The notes: generated from the letters alone by a model not told the origin. Numbered from the stretch's first letter, positions 45,301-53,566 are shown. The stretch is DNA of 64,000 bases from Lutispora saccharofermentans (GCF_024363565.1 NZ_JAJEKE010000010.1:62001-126000); one strand, 5' to 3'. Numbers and translations: made by a program.

Positions 45301-46439
45301 GAAGTGTCCGTTTTGCCGGGAAGATATCTTATAAGCAAGGTTTTCGCTTTATCGTACAAGACATTGTCTTCCGCCGAGAAATACCCGTTGTCCGGGGCCA
45401 CCGTAATAGTCGCTAGTTTAGGAATGACGTAAAATGCCTGGTCGCCGATGGTATTTACCGAGGCAGGTATATTTATGCTTTCAAGAGAGTCACAGTATCC
45501 AAATGCACTTGCGCCTATGCTTTCCAGGGAATCGGGAAGGGTCAGGCTTATAAGGCTTATGCAATAGCCAAAAGCTCCATCACCGATTGTCTCAAGGGAA
45601 CTGTTAGCCTCAAAAATAACGCTTTCAAGAGAATAACAATTAGAGAAAGCCTTCTCCCCTATGACCTTCACCGAGCTGCCGATAGTGACGCTTTCAAGAT
45701 TTTCACAATATGCAAAGGAGCTCTCCCCGATGGTTTCAACGGAACCGCCGATTGTGATGCTTTCAAGGTTGTCACAGCGTGCAAAGGCATATGCGCCGAT
45801 AGTCTTCACCAAAGCGGGGATCGAAAAGGAAGTGTCCGCTTTCCCCGGGGGATATATAACCAGTGTCTCCCCGCTCTTGTCATATAAAACGCCGCCCTCA
45901 GCCGAGAAATTCGGGTTGTCCGAAGCCGCGGTAAATGCCGTCAGGCTGCCGCACTGGTTAAAGGCATCATTTCCTATAGCCTCCACCGAAGCGGGGATAG
46001 TGACGCTTTCAAGCTTTCCACAATATGCAAAGGCGCTCTCCCCGATGGTCCTCACCGAGCTGCCCAGGGAAAGGCTTGCAAGCTCTTCACAGTCCGCAAA
46101 CGCCTCATCGCCTATGTCTTCCACCGAGTCAGGTATGGTAAGGTTTACAAAATCGCAATACTCAAAGGCCCCGTCGCCAATCTCCGTTACGGTATATGTT
46201 ATGCCGCCATTATATACCGCATCCGTCACGGTGAAGCTGCCTGAGGGCTTACTGCCTTCATAGCCGGTCAGCGCCACCGTGCCCGTTTTCGCGTCGCCGT
46301 CCTCCGTCAGTACCTTATATTCAAGGCCGTTGTCGGTAAAGGTGCCGTCCACTGCCGCCGCGACCTGCACAGGCAGCATTGTCATCAGCATGCACAGTGC
46401 CAGAAGCAGGCTGCCGATACGTTTGCATTTCAGTTTCAT
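42312..46439 (-). CDS. BspA-type leucine-rich-repeat, Ig-like, SLH surface protein (1375 residues)
   Basis: Signal peptide (about 1-28, VQVAAAV). Residues about 60-440 are LRR_5/BspA-like repeats of about 23 residues with the pattern ESVTIPASVxxIGxxAFxxC, known in surface adhesins. About 470-760 is a beta-helix-like stretch (LNITGSGGTLTLNSAG, GGSADVNATCAG). About 850-950 holds a Big_2 Ig-like domain (VTGITLNRTSASLYRN ... TVTWRSSNTAVAAVD). A low-complexity linker (GGDKDGGSSGNDRSRGGST) leads to a further beta region and three SLH domains in the last ~190 residues. Strikingly G+C-rich compared with the genes around 50-58 kb. A DUF2442 gene lies 15 bases upstream, mirroring the arrangement at 41 kb. 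Confidence 0.88.
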   Translation of the reverse strand: MKLKCKRIGSLLLALCMLMTMLPVQVAAAVDGTFTDNGLEYKVLTEDGDAKTGTVALTGYEGSKPSGSFTVTDAVYNGGITYTVTEIGDGAFEYCDFVNLTIPDSVEDIGDEAFADCEELASLSLGSSVRTIGESAFAYCGKLESVTIPASVEAIGNDAFNQCGSLTAFTAASDNPNFSAEGGVLYDKSGETLVIYPPGKADTSFSIPALVKTIGAYAFARCDNLESITIGGSVETIGESSFAYCENLESVTIGSSVKVIGEKAFSNCYSLESVIFEANSSLETIGDGAFGYCISLISLTLPDSLESIGASAFGYCDSLESINIPASVNTIGDQAFYVIPKLATITVAPDNGYFSAEDNVLYDKAKTLLIRYLPGKTDTSFSVPASVVTIGEGAFYACGDIEAVTIPASVNTIGDAAFYWASGLEEISFLGVDPPSSISDDDSTFSNTDLTAIYVPAGSVDAYKAALPDYADKVQAALLSATGTMDIGGETEKNLASNQSGTGWTWDAASATLTLNSSYTGEPIAIDCQYTDAINLIYTGDVSISSSAASSIFCRGSLNITGSGGTLTLNSAGSDSAYCAIDVYSGALTIGGSADVNATCAGSGTSPAAVVIYGMKGVTVSGSADVTADATGADASGIWVEWGDITISTTGTVTANGNGTGGALAMWNVRKLNMSGGTLTLTGNPLVGHRADLNITGGSITIGGTPVYRALLTLSGVSEPAQVTSISSPASGYGVSSDYTSDDGSLCFLLPAGSRIVTLTADGKTYTGTVNVTTDHAAAATLTYAPGVTVYPITVNSGTADPAEAAADTTVTITANAAPSGQRFKEWTVVSGGVTLANANAASTTFTMPANPVEVTATYEDIPAGVRPVTGITLNRTSASLYRNATPNTVTLTATVAPADATDKTVTWRSSNTAVAAVDASGKVTAAGNGTAVITATTTDGGYTASCTVTVTTYSSGGDKDGGSSGNDRSRGGSTASAAGTAVTDGGGTVTATASVDGSGNASAAVTQAQISNAIAKASEAAAKSGRPAMVEIKVKAPADAKTVETTIPQASIRELARGKVEALTINTPAAEITFDAEALSAISERAAGEVKITVARADASSLSEADRQKIGDRPVLDFSVKSGDKEITQFRGTATVSVPYTPKPGEDINAIVIYYIDAKGEAEAVAGCWYDPATGRVIFETDHFSTYAVGYNKISFRDVEQASPYAEAVTFIAARGITGGTGNGNFSPGEGLTRGEFLVMLMRACNIAPDRDISENFADAGNTWYTGYLAAAKRLGISEGVGANSFAPERKITNQELYTMLYNSLEAMNRLPEAASGKTLTAYSDSGEVASWASTAMSHFAKADILAGSGGKLSPAAAATRAEMARIMYSLLSK

Positions 46440-46454
46440 TTAATTATTACCTCC

Positions 46455-46706
46455 TCATTTTTCAAATGGTCCCTGCCGGTTCAGCAGGGTCATGATTTCT
46501 TCCAGCTCAAGCCGGGGGCCGTCGCGCCAGAAAACGCTCCGGCCGTCCGTTTCCGGCCGGGGGAGCACCTCCATATCCCGCAGGACCTCATAGGAGGGAT
46601 CTGTTTCCATCAGGCGCCGCGTGTCGAAGAGTATCAGGTGCCCGTTGCTCAGCTCAATATCCAGCGTCTGGCCGTCCACGATATCCGCCCGGGTGATTTG
46701 AAGCAT
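46455..46706 (-). CDS. DUF2442 family protein, copy 2
   Basis: 83 residues, highly similar to the protein at 41140-41385 (MLQITRADIVDGQTLDIELS, HLILFDTRRL, FWRDGPRLELEEIM). It starts after AAAGAGGTGA, lies 15 bases upstream of the LRR/SLH gene and is preceded by a leader that repeats the hairpin and possible promoter of copy 1. The paired arrangement shows that a DUF2442-plus-regulator segment was duplicated. Function unknown. Confidence 0.82.
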   Translation of the reverse strand: MLQITRADIVDGQTLDIELSNGHLILFDTRRLMETDPSYEVLRDMEVLPRPETDGRSVFWRDGPRLELEEIMTLLNRQGPFEK

Positions 46707-46751
46707 AGGCTTTCACCTCTTTCTTGCCGTATGCTTCAAGGGTAACAAAAA

Positions 46752-46806
46752 AAATCCGTCCTGTGCGGACTGTTAAGAATTCTTAACAGCATAGGGTGGA
46801 TTTTTT
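46752..46806. terminator. Hairpin with T-runs on both sides, copy 2
   Basis: Inner stem ACTGTTAAGAA/TTCTTAACAG with outer AATCCGTCCT/AGGGTGGATT pairing (some G-T pairs), bounded by T-runs on both strands. Several outer positions differ from copy 1, yet pairing is largely kept. It lies in the leader of the second DUF2442 gene. Confidence 0.6.
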
Positions 46807-46868
46807 GAGGCATTTCATTTTCTCCCAAAATATGGTAAACTGCTCTTATAATTCAAGGTGGTGATGGA

Positions 46869-46960
46869 ATGAAAAAAGCAAAGCTTTTGATGGCGGAGGA
46901 TGGTTTGAACTGGTAAACTCCGGAAGGTAAGAATACATATTCAGCAAGGTCCGCTATTGA
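46869..46960 (+). pseudogene. Deletion remnant of a duplicated response-regulator gene
   Basis: The first ~12 codons match the start of the intact regulator at 41570 (MKKAKLLM) with the same upstream region and ribosome site. The sequence then jumps, at GGAGGATG, to the last ~20 codons of the same gene in a shifted frame (WFELVNSG ... YIFSKVRY equivalent), where a TAA interrupts EYIF. In the intact gene GGAGGATG occurs at 41596-41603 and 42191-42198, exactly at these two positions, so a 595-bp deletion between short direct repeats explains it. Confidence 0.85.
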
Positions 46961-46963
46961 TTC

Positions 46964-48964
46964 CTATAAAACAGGCAGGGTAAAGAAAACAGAGGTTCCC
47001 CTGCCTTCCTCGCTCTCCAGCCATATACTTCCCCCGTGCTGCTCCACTATATTCCTGCAGATATAAAGCCCGAGTCCGGTGCCGGTATCCTGACCGCCGC
47101 CGGATTTTTGCCTGTGATAATACCTTTCAAAAATATACGGCAGCTGCTCTCGGTTGATTCCGGAACCGGTGTCGGTGACACAGATCAGGATATGAGCATC
47201 CTCCCGCTTTGCAGATATGGTGATCAGACCATTTGCGGTAAAACGCACCGCATTGGAAATCAAATTGACGATAACCTGTGATATCCTTGCGGAATCGGCA
47301 TTGACAGCAGGGAGTCCTCTTTCTATTTGGATTTCCAGCCTGTTGGCATTCTTGTTCAGCATGGGATAATGAGTTTCGACTGCTCCATGAATGATTTCAT
47401 CCACATAGCAGGGCTTCAGCTCCATAGACATACGCCCCTCCTCCATACGGGTCACATCAAGGATTTGCCCTACCATCAGGGAAAGCCTTTCCGCTTCGGA
47501 AGAAATAAGCTTCATCCTGTGGGCGACCTTCTCATTGTCCAGCTTCCCCGGACCCTGTGCGAGCTGTCTTATGGTCTGGGCGTAGCCGCTCATCACCGTC
47601 AGGGGAGTTTTCAGTTCATGGGAGATATTGCCTAAAAATTCGGTTTTCATCCGGTTCAGATCTTCCAAAGCCTCCTTCTCCGCCGCCAGCTTCCGCTCAG
47701 TTTCTTTTGCTTCCCCCAGCACCCGGCTGTTCATTAGGAACAAAGAAAAAGCCTGTGTCAGCGCAAAAACAACCATGGCGTTTTCCGATATGGGCAGCTT
47801 CAAGCCGTCACCTAAAAACCCGCTATACAGCAAAATATCATATACGGCGGCAATATAAAAGACCCCGATGCCGTATATGGCGACAGATTGTTCCTTTGTC
47901 GGGCGCCGCATATTCCAAAACAACCGGATAATTCCCGGAACGATGCACAGCATCAGCAATAACTGATAATATTTCAGTACTGAAGTGTAGAAAATAGAAT
48001 CGCCAAACAGTAAGCAAACGCCGTAGACACAGGAGCCGATGATTGCCGTATACCGGACGCCCTGCAAGAACCTTCCGATTGCATACTGGCCAAGGTACAG
48101 CGAAAGGAATATGGTCAGCAGCACCATGCTCATGTATTCCAGCATAAAGGAAAGATTTCCGGGTATGGGGAAATATATCCATGCCTTGCTTCGCAGCAGC
48201 TCCCTCAGCGCCATGATAACGGAGGCCATGGCAAAATACAAATTGGCTCTCACGGGGGAAAGAAGCAGGTATAAGGCCGTCAGCATTGCCGCTGCACTCA
48301 GAAACACACCTACTGTCAGTATACCCTTCATTCTGTCGTAAAAAAACATATCGGGCACCGCTCCGGATTTGCTAAGGCTAAGCTGTGCGAGGGACGCGCC
48401 TCTTTTGGCATGGTAGAACTGTGCACTGTTGAGGATGATCTCCATTTTTCCATTTACAGCAGCCCCATAGCAGGTAATGTTGTTTTCCCATACCTCGGTT
48501 TCCTCCTTAGTGGTGCCTGGCCTGCCGGCCTGCCCGGCAAGTCTGCCGTTTACATAGACACGCATAGCGTGACGGCCGGAGAGGGAAAAGGTCAGCATAT
48601 ACACATCACTGTTGTCCGGGAGCCGGAGAATAAATTTTTGGGACAGGTAATCCGCCCGCAGTTCCTTGTATCGGTGGATGCTTTCGGGGACAGCGGTATC
48701 CGCATTTTTCGGCTCCAGATATGTATTGGGGTAATAAGCCGTGCCGGGTGTAAGAAGTGCAATGGTTCCCTCCAGGTCTCCAATGCCGGTCAGGTCATAG
48801 ACACCCTTTTGCTCAGCAACGGTGACGCAATTTAACCGGGGCCCGATCGTGCCCGTCAGCTTGACCAGCGCTGCCAGCACAGCCGCAGTGAGAAGTGCCG
48901 CCAGCAGAACAGGCAGCAGTTTATGCTTCTCGATTAAGTTTTTGATACACGGCACCCCCTTCAT
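46964..48964 (-). CDS. 7TM-DISM-type sensor histidine kinase
   Basis: About 666 residues. One N-terminal helix (about 15-37) is followed by an extracellular jelly-roll-like sensor (about 40-205, with FILRLPDNSDVYMLTFSLSG and RVYVNGRLAGQAG), then seven helices (about 215-425), a short coiled coil, HisKA with His in EFLGNISHELKTPLTV (about 455) and HATPase_c (NLISNAVRF, DTGSGI, GTGLGLYICRNI). This matches 7TM receptors with diverse intracellular signalling modules, which often sense carbohydrate-like ligands. The start is uncertain (tandem TTG-ATG, no clear ribosome site). The adjacent regulator is a remnant; the intact paralogue at 41570 is the probable partner. Confidence 0.88.
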   Translation of the reverse strand: MKGVPCIKNLIEKHKLLPVLLAALLTAAVLAALVKLTGTIGPRLNCVTVAEQKGVYDLTGIGDLEGTIALLTPGTAYYPNTYLEPKNADTAVPESIHRYKELRADYLSQKFILRLPDNSDVYMLTFSLSGRHAMRVYVNGRLAGQAGRPGTTKEETEVWENNITCYGAAVNGKMEIILNSAQFYHAKRGASLAQLSLSKSGAVPDMFFYDRMKGILTVGVFLSAAAMLTALYLLLSPVRANLYFAMASVIMALRELLRSKAWIYFPIPGNLSFMLEYMSMVLLTIFLSLYLGQYAIGRFLQGVRYTAIIGSCVYGVCLLFGDSIFYTSVLKYYQLLLMLCIVPGIIRLFWNMRRPTKEQSVAIYGIGVFYIAAVYDILLYSGFLGDGLKLPISENAMVVFALTQAFSLFLMNSRVLGEAKETERKLAAEKEALEDLNRMKTEFLGNISHELKTPLTVMSGYAQTIRQLAQGPGKLDNEKVAHRMKLISSEAERLSLMVGQILDVTRMEEGRMSMELKPCYVDEIIHGAVETHYPMLNKNANRLEIQIERGLPAVNADSARISQVIVNLISNAVRFTANGLITISAKREDAHILICVTDTGSGINREQLPYIFERYYHRQKSGGGQDTGTGLGLYICRNIVEQHGGSIWLESEEGRGTSVFFTLPVL

Positions 48965-49101
48965 CAATCCATAGTGTTAATGCCATGATTCATTTCCGGA
49001 TTGATCACCTTTTTATCCATTATAATGCTTCTGCAAGAAATTTTCGACCGCAAAAAAGAAAAGAAGAGGGGTTCGAATCCCCCTTACTCATTCTCTTATA
49101 C

Positions 49102-49133
49102 TAAAAAAATCACTCTTGTGAGTGATTCGTTTA
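49102..49133 (-). terminator. Terminator of tRNA-Ser(CGA)
   Basis: On the minus strand ATCACTC pairs with GAGTGAT around a four-base loop, followed by TTTTTTAG, a few bases after the tRNA 3' end. Confidence 0.8.
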
Positions 49134-49137
49134 TCAA

Positions 49138-49226
49138 TGGCGGAGAGGGCGGGATTCGAACCCGCGTGGGATTGCTCCCTAACTGATTTCGAGTCAGCCC
49201 CGTTATGACCACTTCGATACCTCTCC
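49138..49226 (-). tRNA. tRNA-Ser (anticodon CGA)
   Basis: Class II tRNA on the minus strand: acceptor GGAGAGG/CCTCTCC, anticodon loop CTCGAAA between CTGA and TCAG, a long variable arm (GTTAGGGAGCAATCCCAC), T-loop GTTCGAATC and encoded CCA. Reads the UCG serine codon. Confidence 0.97.
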
Positions 49227-49244
49227 ATATTTAATTATTTTCAG

Positions 49245-49694
49245 CTATCTCTTTTTTTTGAAAAATTCCTTCAAAATACTGCTGCATTCCTCCTGCAGTA
49301 TTCCTGTGTATACCTCACATTTGTGGTGAAACCAGTAATCCTCAAACACATTTATGACAGATCCGGCTGCGCCGGCTTTAGGGTCCATGGCGCCGATGTA
49401 AAGCTTCTCGATCCTGGATTGCAGTATGGCGCCGCTGCACATCAGACAGGGCTCCAGAGTCACATACATCTCACAGTCTATCAGCCGCCAACCGCCCAAA
49501 GCTTCACAGGCTTTTTTTATTGCCGTGATCTCCGAATGGGCCGTTGCATCCTTGGAGGATTCCCTGGTATTAAAGGCTTGAGAGATTATTATGCCATCTT
49601 TGACAATCACCGCACCCACGGGAACTTCATCGATGTCGGCTGCTCTTTTTGCCTCATCCAAAGCAATTTTCATGAAATTTTCATGCATATCCAT
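49245..49694 (-). CDS. tadA: tRNA-specific adenosine deaminase TadA
   Basis: 149 residues. Zinc-dependent deaminase motifs are present: the His and Glu of TAHSEITAI and the two cysteines of LEPCLMCSGAIL; the Arg-Ile-x-x-x-x-x-GA stretch (RIEKLYIGAMDPKAGA) is typical. TadA converts adenosine 34 of tRNA-Arg(ACG) to inosine, needed to read CGN codons. Length is standard. It lies immediately upstream of tRNA-Ser(CGA) on the same strand, an arrangement often seen in Firmicutes. Confidence 0.94.
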   Translation of the reverse strand: MDMHENFMKIALDEAKRAADIDEVPVGAVIVKDGIIISQAFNTRESSKDATAHSEITAIKKACEALGGWRLIDCEMYVTLEPCLMCSGAILQSRIEKLYIGAMDPKAGAAGSVINVFEDYWFHHKCEVYTGILQEECSSILKEFFKKKR

Positions 49695-49813
49695 ATATGT
49701 GAAAATCCCTCACATTCTTTTGCGGGCACTATAATATTATATATAAAATATGCCTATTTAGCAATAGTAATTAATCTCATGTCATTTGTCGTCCATCGCT
49801 TTATCTTGAAGAG

Positions 49814-50701
49814 CTAAAAATTGGGCGTTCCGAAGCCATCCATAAAAGGCTTTGGGTCCGTAGATTGCCTTCCAATGGAAAAAGTCCAGTGCAAATGTGG
49901 TCCCGTAGAATATCCCGTAGAGCCGACATTGCCTACGATATCGCCTTTCTCAACGCGGTCTCCTATCTCAACGCCGATGCTGTCCAGATGGCAGTAGGAA
50001 GTATATATATTCAGCCCATGATCTAAAATCACAGTGTTGCCTGATGAATTCAGCTCCATGGCAAGCACTACCTTTCCGTCATTGGAAGCCATCACAGGCG
50101 TGCCCTTTTTGGCTTTGAAATCCAATCCGGAGTGAACGCTGCTCCTGACGCCGTTTACATAGCGCATTGCCCCGAATTCGGTATTTATTTCGGCATCTAC
50201 GGGAGCAATAAACCTGCCTTTATAAAGAGGCAGATTCTCCGGATCAGCCTTGGCCTTGGCAATTTGTTCCGTATCAAAATTCAAATTATCCTGGCTCTTC
50301 TTTTCCTGAGTTTCTTTTGAAACCTTTATGTAATCCTTTTTAAAAGAGTTTTCCTTCACCGTTATCTTATTCTTCACATCTCTTAAGACCTTGTCTCCGC
50401 GGGATATCAGGATGTCGTATCCATACTCTCCGGGCTCTGCAGTACAGCCTACGGCTATGATGGCAAGCTTTCCGTTTTTATATGGAAAATACTTTTCCGA
50501 TCTGGCCTTCAGGTCTGATGTAACCTTTACCGTATCATCAGCTTTGATCCCGGATATATAGATCATGAAGGTTTCACCCTGAAGCACTGTTTTATTGAAA
50601 TAAGCTATATAAATAATGCTGTCTCCATAAGCTGTGGCGCCAGGCATTATCAGCATCGAAAATATGATTGTCAGAGCAATCAATCTTTTCATTATTTTCA
50701 T
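49814..50701 (-). CDS. M23-family (LytM-type) metallopeptidase, secreted
   Basis: About 295 residues from the ATG at 50701, which has GGAGGG 9 bases upstream; the reading frame extends 45 codons further, but that part looks noncoding. Signal peptide about 1-25 (LIALTIIFSMLIMPGATAYG). A beta domain (about 30-130) precedes the peptidase domain, which shows the zinc ligands in HSGLDFKAKKGTP (H and D) and GPHLHW. M23 enzymes cut peptidoglycan cross-bridges. It is divergent from a small 68-residue gene. Confidence 0.88.
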   Translation of the reverse strand: MKIMKRLIALTIIFSMLIMPGATAYGDSIIYIAYFNKTVLQGETFMIYISGIKADDTVKVTSDLKARSEKYFPYKNGKLAIIAVGCTAEPGEYGYDILISRGDKVLRDVKNKITVKENSFKKDYIKVSKETQEKKSQDNLNFDTEQIAKAKADPENLPLYKGRFIAPVDAEINTEFGAMRYVNGVRSSVHSGLDFKAKKGTPVMASNDGKVVLAMELNSSGNTVILDHGLNIYTSYCHLDSIGVEIGDRVEKGDIVGNVGSTGYSTGPHLHWTFSIGRQSTDPKPFMDGFGTPNF

Positions 50702-50811
50702 CCTAAGCCCTCCATATATTATTCTCCAATTTCTATTATATACGAAAGATAAAAGGAAATTCCAAGGTTTTGTAGAATTAATGATGAAAAGGTGTAAAGA
50801 AGGTATGATAT

Positions 50812-51018
50812 ATGGAATTACGCGGCGGAGAAACAATAATATTCAACCTTGGCGATATAAAGGCAAAATGGCGGCTTTCTAAAATTGACGGCAAATTGGT
50901 GAAGATATTTGATGAAAACGGCACATATAAGCAGATGCCCTATGATAATTTTATGGAGCTTTTAGAAAAAGGCTTCGCTGAAATTTATAAAGATACTGAA
51001 ATCGAAGATATGGGCTAG
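50812..51018 (+). CDS. Small conserved-looking protein of unknown function
   Basis: 68 residues, soluble, mixed strands and one helix (MPYDNFMELLEKGFAEIYK). ATG with AAGAAGG about 7 bases ahead, and followed by an intrinsic terminator, which supports it as a real gene. No family recognised. Confidence 0.55.
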   Translation: MELRGGETIIFNLGDIKAKWRLSKIDGKLVKIFDENGTYKQMPYDNFMELLEKGFAEIYKDTEIEDMG

Positions 51019-51049
51019 GCAGCGCCTTATGGCCTGTCTAGCTGCTTTT
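51014..51049 (+). terminator. Terminator of the 68-residue gene
   Basis: GCTAGGCAG pairs with CTGTCTAGC (one G-T pair), followed by TGCTTTTG on the plus strand. It overlaps the 3' end of the convergent threonine-synthase-like gene. Confidence 0.6.
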
Positions 51050-52144
51050 GATACCAGCCCCGCATAAAGGAAATACCACTTTGGCAGTTTTAAGCTCAGG
51101 GTATTTCTTTATATAATCCAAATAGCCCGCATAATTGGCGGCAGAAGTTATTTCCACATATATGCCCTGGCAGGCCAATGACCTTCTGGCTTCGGTTATG
51201 CTCTCTTCTGACACTCCGATGATATCTCCTCCGCTTTCGCGTATCACCTTCAATATCTGAGCGCCTCTGGCAGGAGCTGCTATAGCGATCCCTTCTGCCA
51301 ATGTCCCCAGGTTCTTACAGGGCTCCACTTTATCCATTCCTCCGACGAAAGCCTTGAAAATTGGCGCACAGTTTTCTGCTTGCACAGCTAAAATCCTGGG
51401 CATTTTATCGATGGCTCCCCAGGAAAGCATCTCCTTAAAAGCGATGTACGCCCCCACAAGCAGAGTACCATTTCCTACAGGTATGATAAAAGCATCAGGC
51501 ATAAGTCTGCCCAGCTGCTCAAAGGCCTCATAAAAATAAGTCTTGGTTCCTTCCCAGAACAAAGGATTATAAATATGGCTGGCATAAAATAGCCCTGTGC
51601 TCTCTGCCATATCTATAGCAGCCTTTGCAGTATCCTCTCTGGTCCCGGGCACTTTATGGATCGCTGCTCCATGAGCTTCTATCTGCTTTATCTTTTTATC
51701 CGAGGTTGCCGCAGGCACAAACACATCGCACTTCATACCCGCTCTGGCGCTGTAGGCGGCAATCGCCGTCCCTGCATTGCCGCTGCTGTCCGCAATAACT
51801 CTGCCTGCCCCAAGCTTTTTAGCCATGGATATCAGAACGACAGCCCCTCTGTCCTTGAAGGATAAAGTGGGCATGTAGTAATCCGCTTTTGCATATAAGT
51901 TCCCCTCAATCCGAATCAAAGGAGTATCTCCTTCACCCAAAGTAATGCCTCTCCAACAATCATATTTTTCAAAGGGCAGCGCATCAATATATTTCCACAA
52001 CGAGTGATCCCTTGCTGCTGCAGTGGATTTGAAATCTATGGGCTTCTTTTCATACTCAAGGTTTAGCAACCCTCCGCAGCTGCATTTCCAAGCATTGCTT
52101 TCTAATGGAAACTTGCTGCCGCATTCTATACAGATATAGTTCAT
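51038..52144 (-). CDS. thrC: Threonine-synthase-like PLP enzyme
   Basis: 368 residues. An N-terminal zinc-ribbon-like segment (CIECGSKF ... WKCSCGGLL) precedes a fold-type II PLP domain with the cofactor lysine in LSFKDRGAVVLI (about 100), the SSGNAGTA phosphate/substrate loop and PVGNGTLLVG. Threonine synthases of this short class turn O-phosphohomoserine into threonine, but related cystathionine-type and diaminopropionate lyases are similar. It is not with other threonine genes; the neighbours point to amino-acid or peptide use. Start has TAGGAG. Confidence 0.75.
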   Translation of the reverse strand: MNYICIECGSKFPLESNAWKCSCGGLLNLEYEKKPIDFKSTAAARDHSLWKYIDALPFEKYDCWRGITLGEGDTPLIRIEGNLYAKADYYMPTLSFKDRGAVVLISMAKKLGAGRVIADSSGNAGTAIAAYSARAGMKCDVFVPAATSDKKIKQIEAHGAAIHKVPGTREDTAKAAIDMAESTGLFYASHIYNPLFWEGTKTYFYEAFEQLGRLMPDAFIIPVGNGTLLVGAYIAFKEMLSWGAIDKMPRILAVQAENCAPIFKAFVGGMDKVEPCKNLGTLAEGIAIAAPARGAQILKVIRESGGDIIGVSEESITEARRSLACQGIYVEITSAANYAGYLDYIKKYPELKTAKVVFPLCGAGIKSS

Positions 52145-52264
52145 AAATTCTACTCCTATCTTGTAACTTTATCTATCCTCATTCCTTACAAACTATAGCA
52201 TCCTTTTTATCTGCACCTGCTGCCTTGAGCACAGCATCTATATTCATGCATGAATTCTGAAAAA

Positions 52265-53566
52265 TCAATAAAATTTTATTTCATAAATATTGTATGGTCT
52301 GCCTGTATTATTCTTCTTGCCTTCACCAACTATTTTTGCATATCCTCCGTCAACTAGCTGATTCAAAATTCTCCTAGAACTTCTTACACTTATACCCAAA
52401 TAATTCGAAAATTCTTCTGCATTGAAGGTGTTCTTATTTTTTGAATTTATTATTGATTTTATTTTTGAAATATAAGCACTGCTTAAGTTTGTATTTGTTG
52501 ATATCTCTTTGATTTTTTCATCAAATGATGTCAAATGGTAGCTTCCATATTCGCTGTAATCACTGCATAACGGTCCTGTTATCAATCCATTTTCGCTAAC
52601 CATATATAAGCAATTATCCCTGTTCTTTTCAGAATAGCTTAAGCCTATTCTTGCATTTACCTCTGCTTCATAAATTGTACTACCAAAACCTATGCCTGAA
52701 TTGATATTTACTTTATTCTTTTTACACTCTACTACCAATTCTTTTATAGAAGATCCATATACTTCATCGTTTATTGCCCCTCTGGTAGTAAAAATTAAAT
52801 ATTCATTTCTGCCGAAAAGAAACATTGAACCAATAACTATTTTAGTATAATTTATTATATGTTTTTCAATAGTGTTTCTTAGTTCAAGAAAAGAATATTC
52901 AGATGACATGTTTGCATAATCATGATTTATTTTTATTATCTGGACTGCAATTTGAGCAGACTTTGCCTTTGCAATATTAGCATCATATATAATTTTATTT
53001 AGATATTCCTTGATCAAAGAAACCGTTGGGAAAAGCCTTATTACAGGCATCCCTAGGTTTTTTAATTTAATGTATGTTGAATTCAAACATGTACATGCTA
53101 CATTTACTTCTTCCTTTTTCCAAAGCTCATAATGGAATTTTGTCACCTCGTCATAGTCAATATCTTCATGACAATCATTTATGTAAAATCTCTCACTGGC
53201 TAAGCTCAATTCCTCGGCTATTTCCATAACATCTTTCTTCTCTATTGTATCAAAGCTGACGCGTTCATAGTCAATCCCTTTTCCCTTCATCTCCCAGAAT
53301 GCTTTGTATAGGGTAGCCCCTGTAAATGGTATAAAGTAATAGGGTTTTTTTACCAAGTTCATTTTTCTGGCTAAATTATAAGGAACTTGACCAGAAAATA
53401 ATATTATATCAACAATAGCTTCGGACTCTTCTAATATTTTGAAAATTTCATCCTTATGTGAATAGGGGTAAATATAGATATCTGCCTTGCTTTTAAACTC
53501 ATCTGATGCAGCTTTTACTTTATTTACAGTGTCACATGCACCAATTACACCTATCTTTATTTTCAT
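52265..53566 (-). CDS. Transcriptional regulator of the acyl-amino-acid cluster (unclassified)
   Basis: 433 residues. The first ~190 residues form a Rossmann-like sensor (IKIGVIGACDTVNKV ... IILFSGQVPYNLA) reminiscent of PrpR-type N-domains. About 215-320 may be a degenerate nucleotide-cyclase-like domain (GIGFGSTIYEAEVNARIGL), as in CdaR-type regulators. The last ~80 residues are a winged helix (EFSNYLGISVRSSRRILNQL ... GRPYNIYEI). It has its own promoter and lies downstream of the transporter/hydrolase genes on the same strand, so it probably controls them in response to an imported amino acid or derivative. Confidence 0.6.
   Translation of the reverse strand: MKIKIGVIGACDTVNKVKAASDEFKSKADIYIYPYSHKDEIFKILEESEAIVDIILFSGQVPYNLARKMNLVKKPYYFIPFTGATLYKAFWEMKGKGIDYERVSFDTIEKKDVMEIAEELSLASERFYINDCHEDIDYDEVTKFHYELWKKEEVNVACTCLNSTYIKLKNLGMPVIRLFPTVSLIKEYLNKIIYDANIAKAKSAQIAVQIIKINHDYANMSSEYSFLELRNTIEKHIINYTKIVIGSMFLFGRNEYLIFTTRGAINDEVYGSSIKELVVECKKNKVNINSGIGFGSTIYEAEVNARIGLSYSEKNRDNCLYMVSENGLITGPLCSDYSEYGSYHLTSFDEKIKEISTNTNLSSAYISKIKSIINSKNKNTFNAEEFSNYLGISVRSSRRILNQLVDGGYAKIVGEGKKNNTGRPYNIYEIKFY

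Noticed and set aside
49066-49084. GGGGTTCGAATCCCCC, resembling a tRNA T-arm
   Set aside because: Only the T-arm-like palindrome is present; no acceptor, D or anticodon arm can be placed around it, so it is at most a tRNA scrap.
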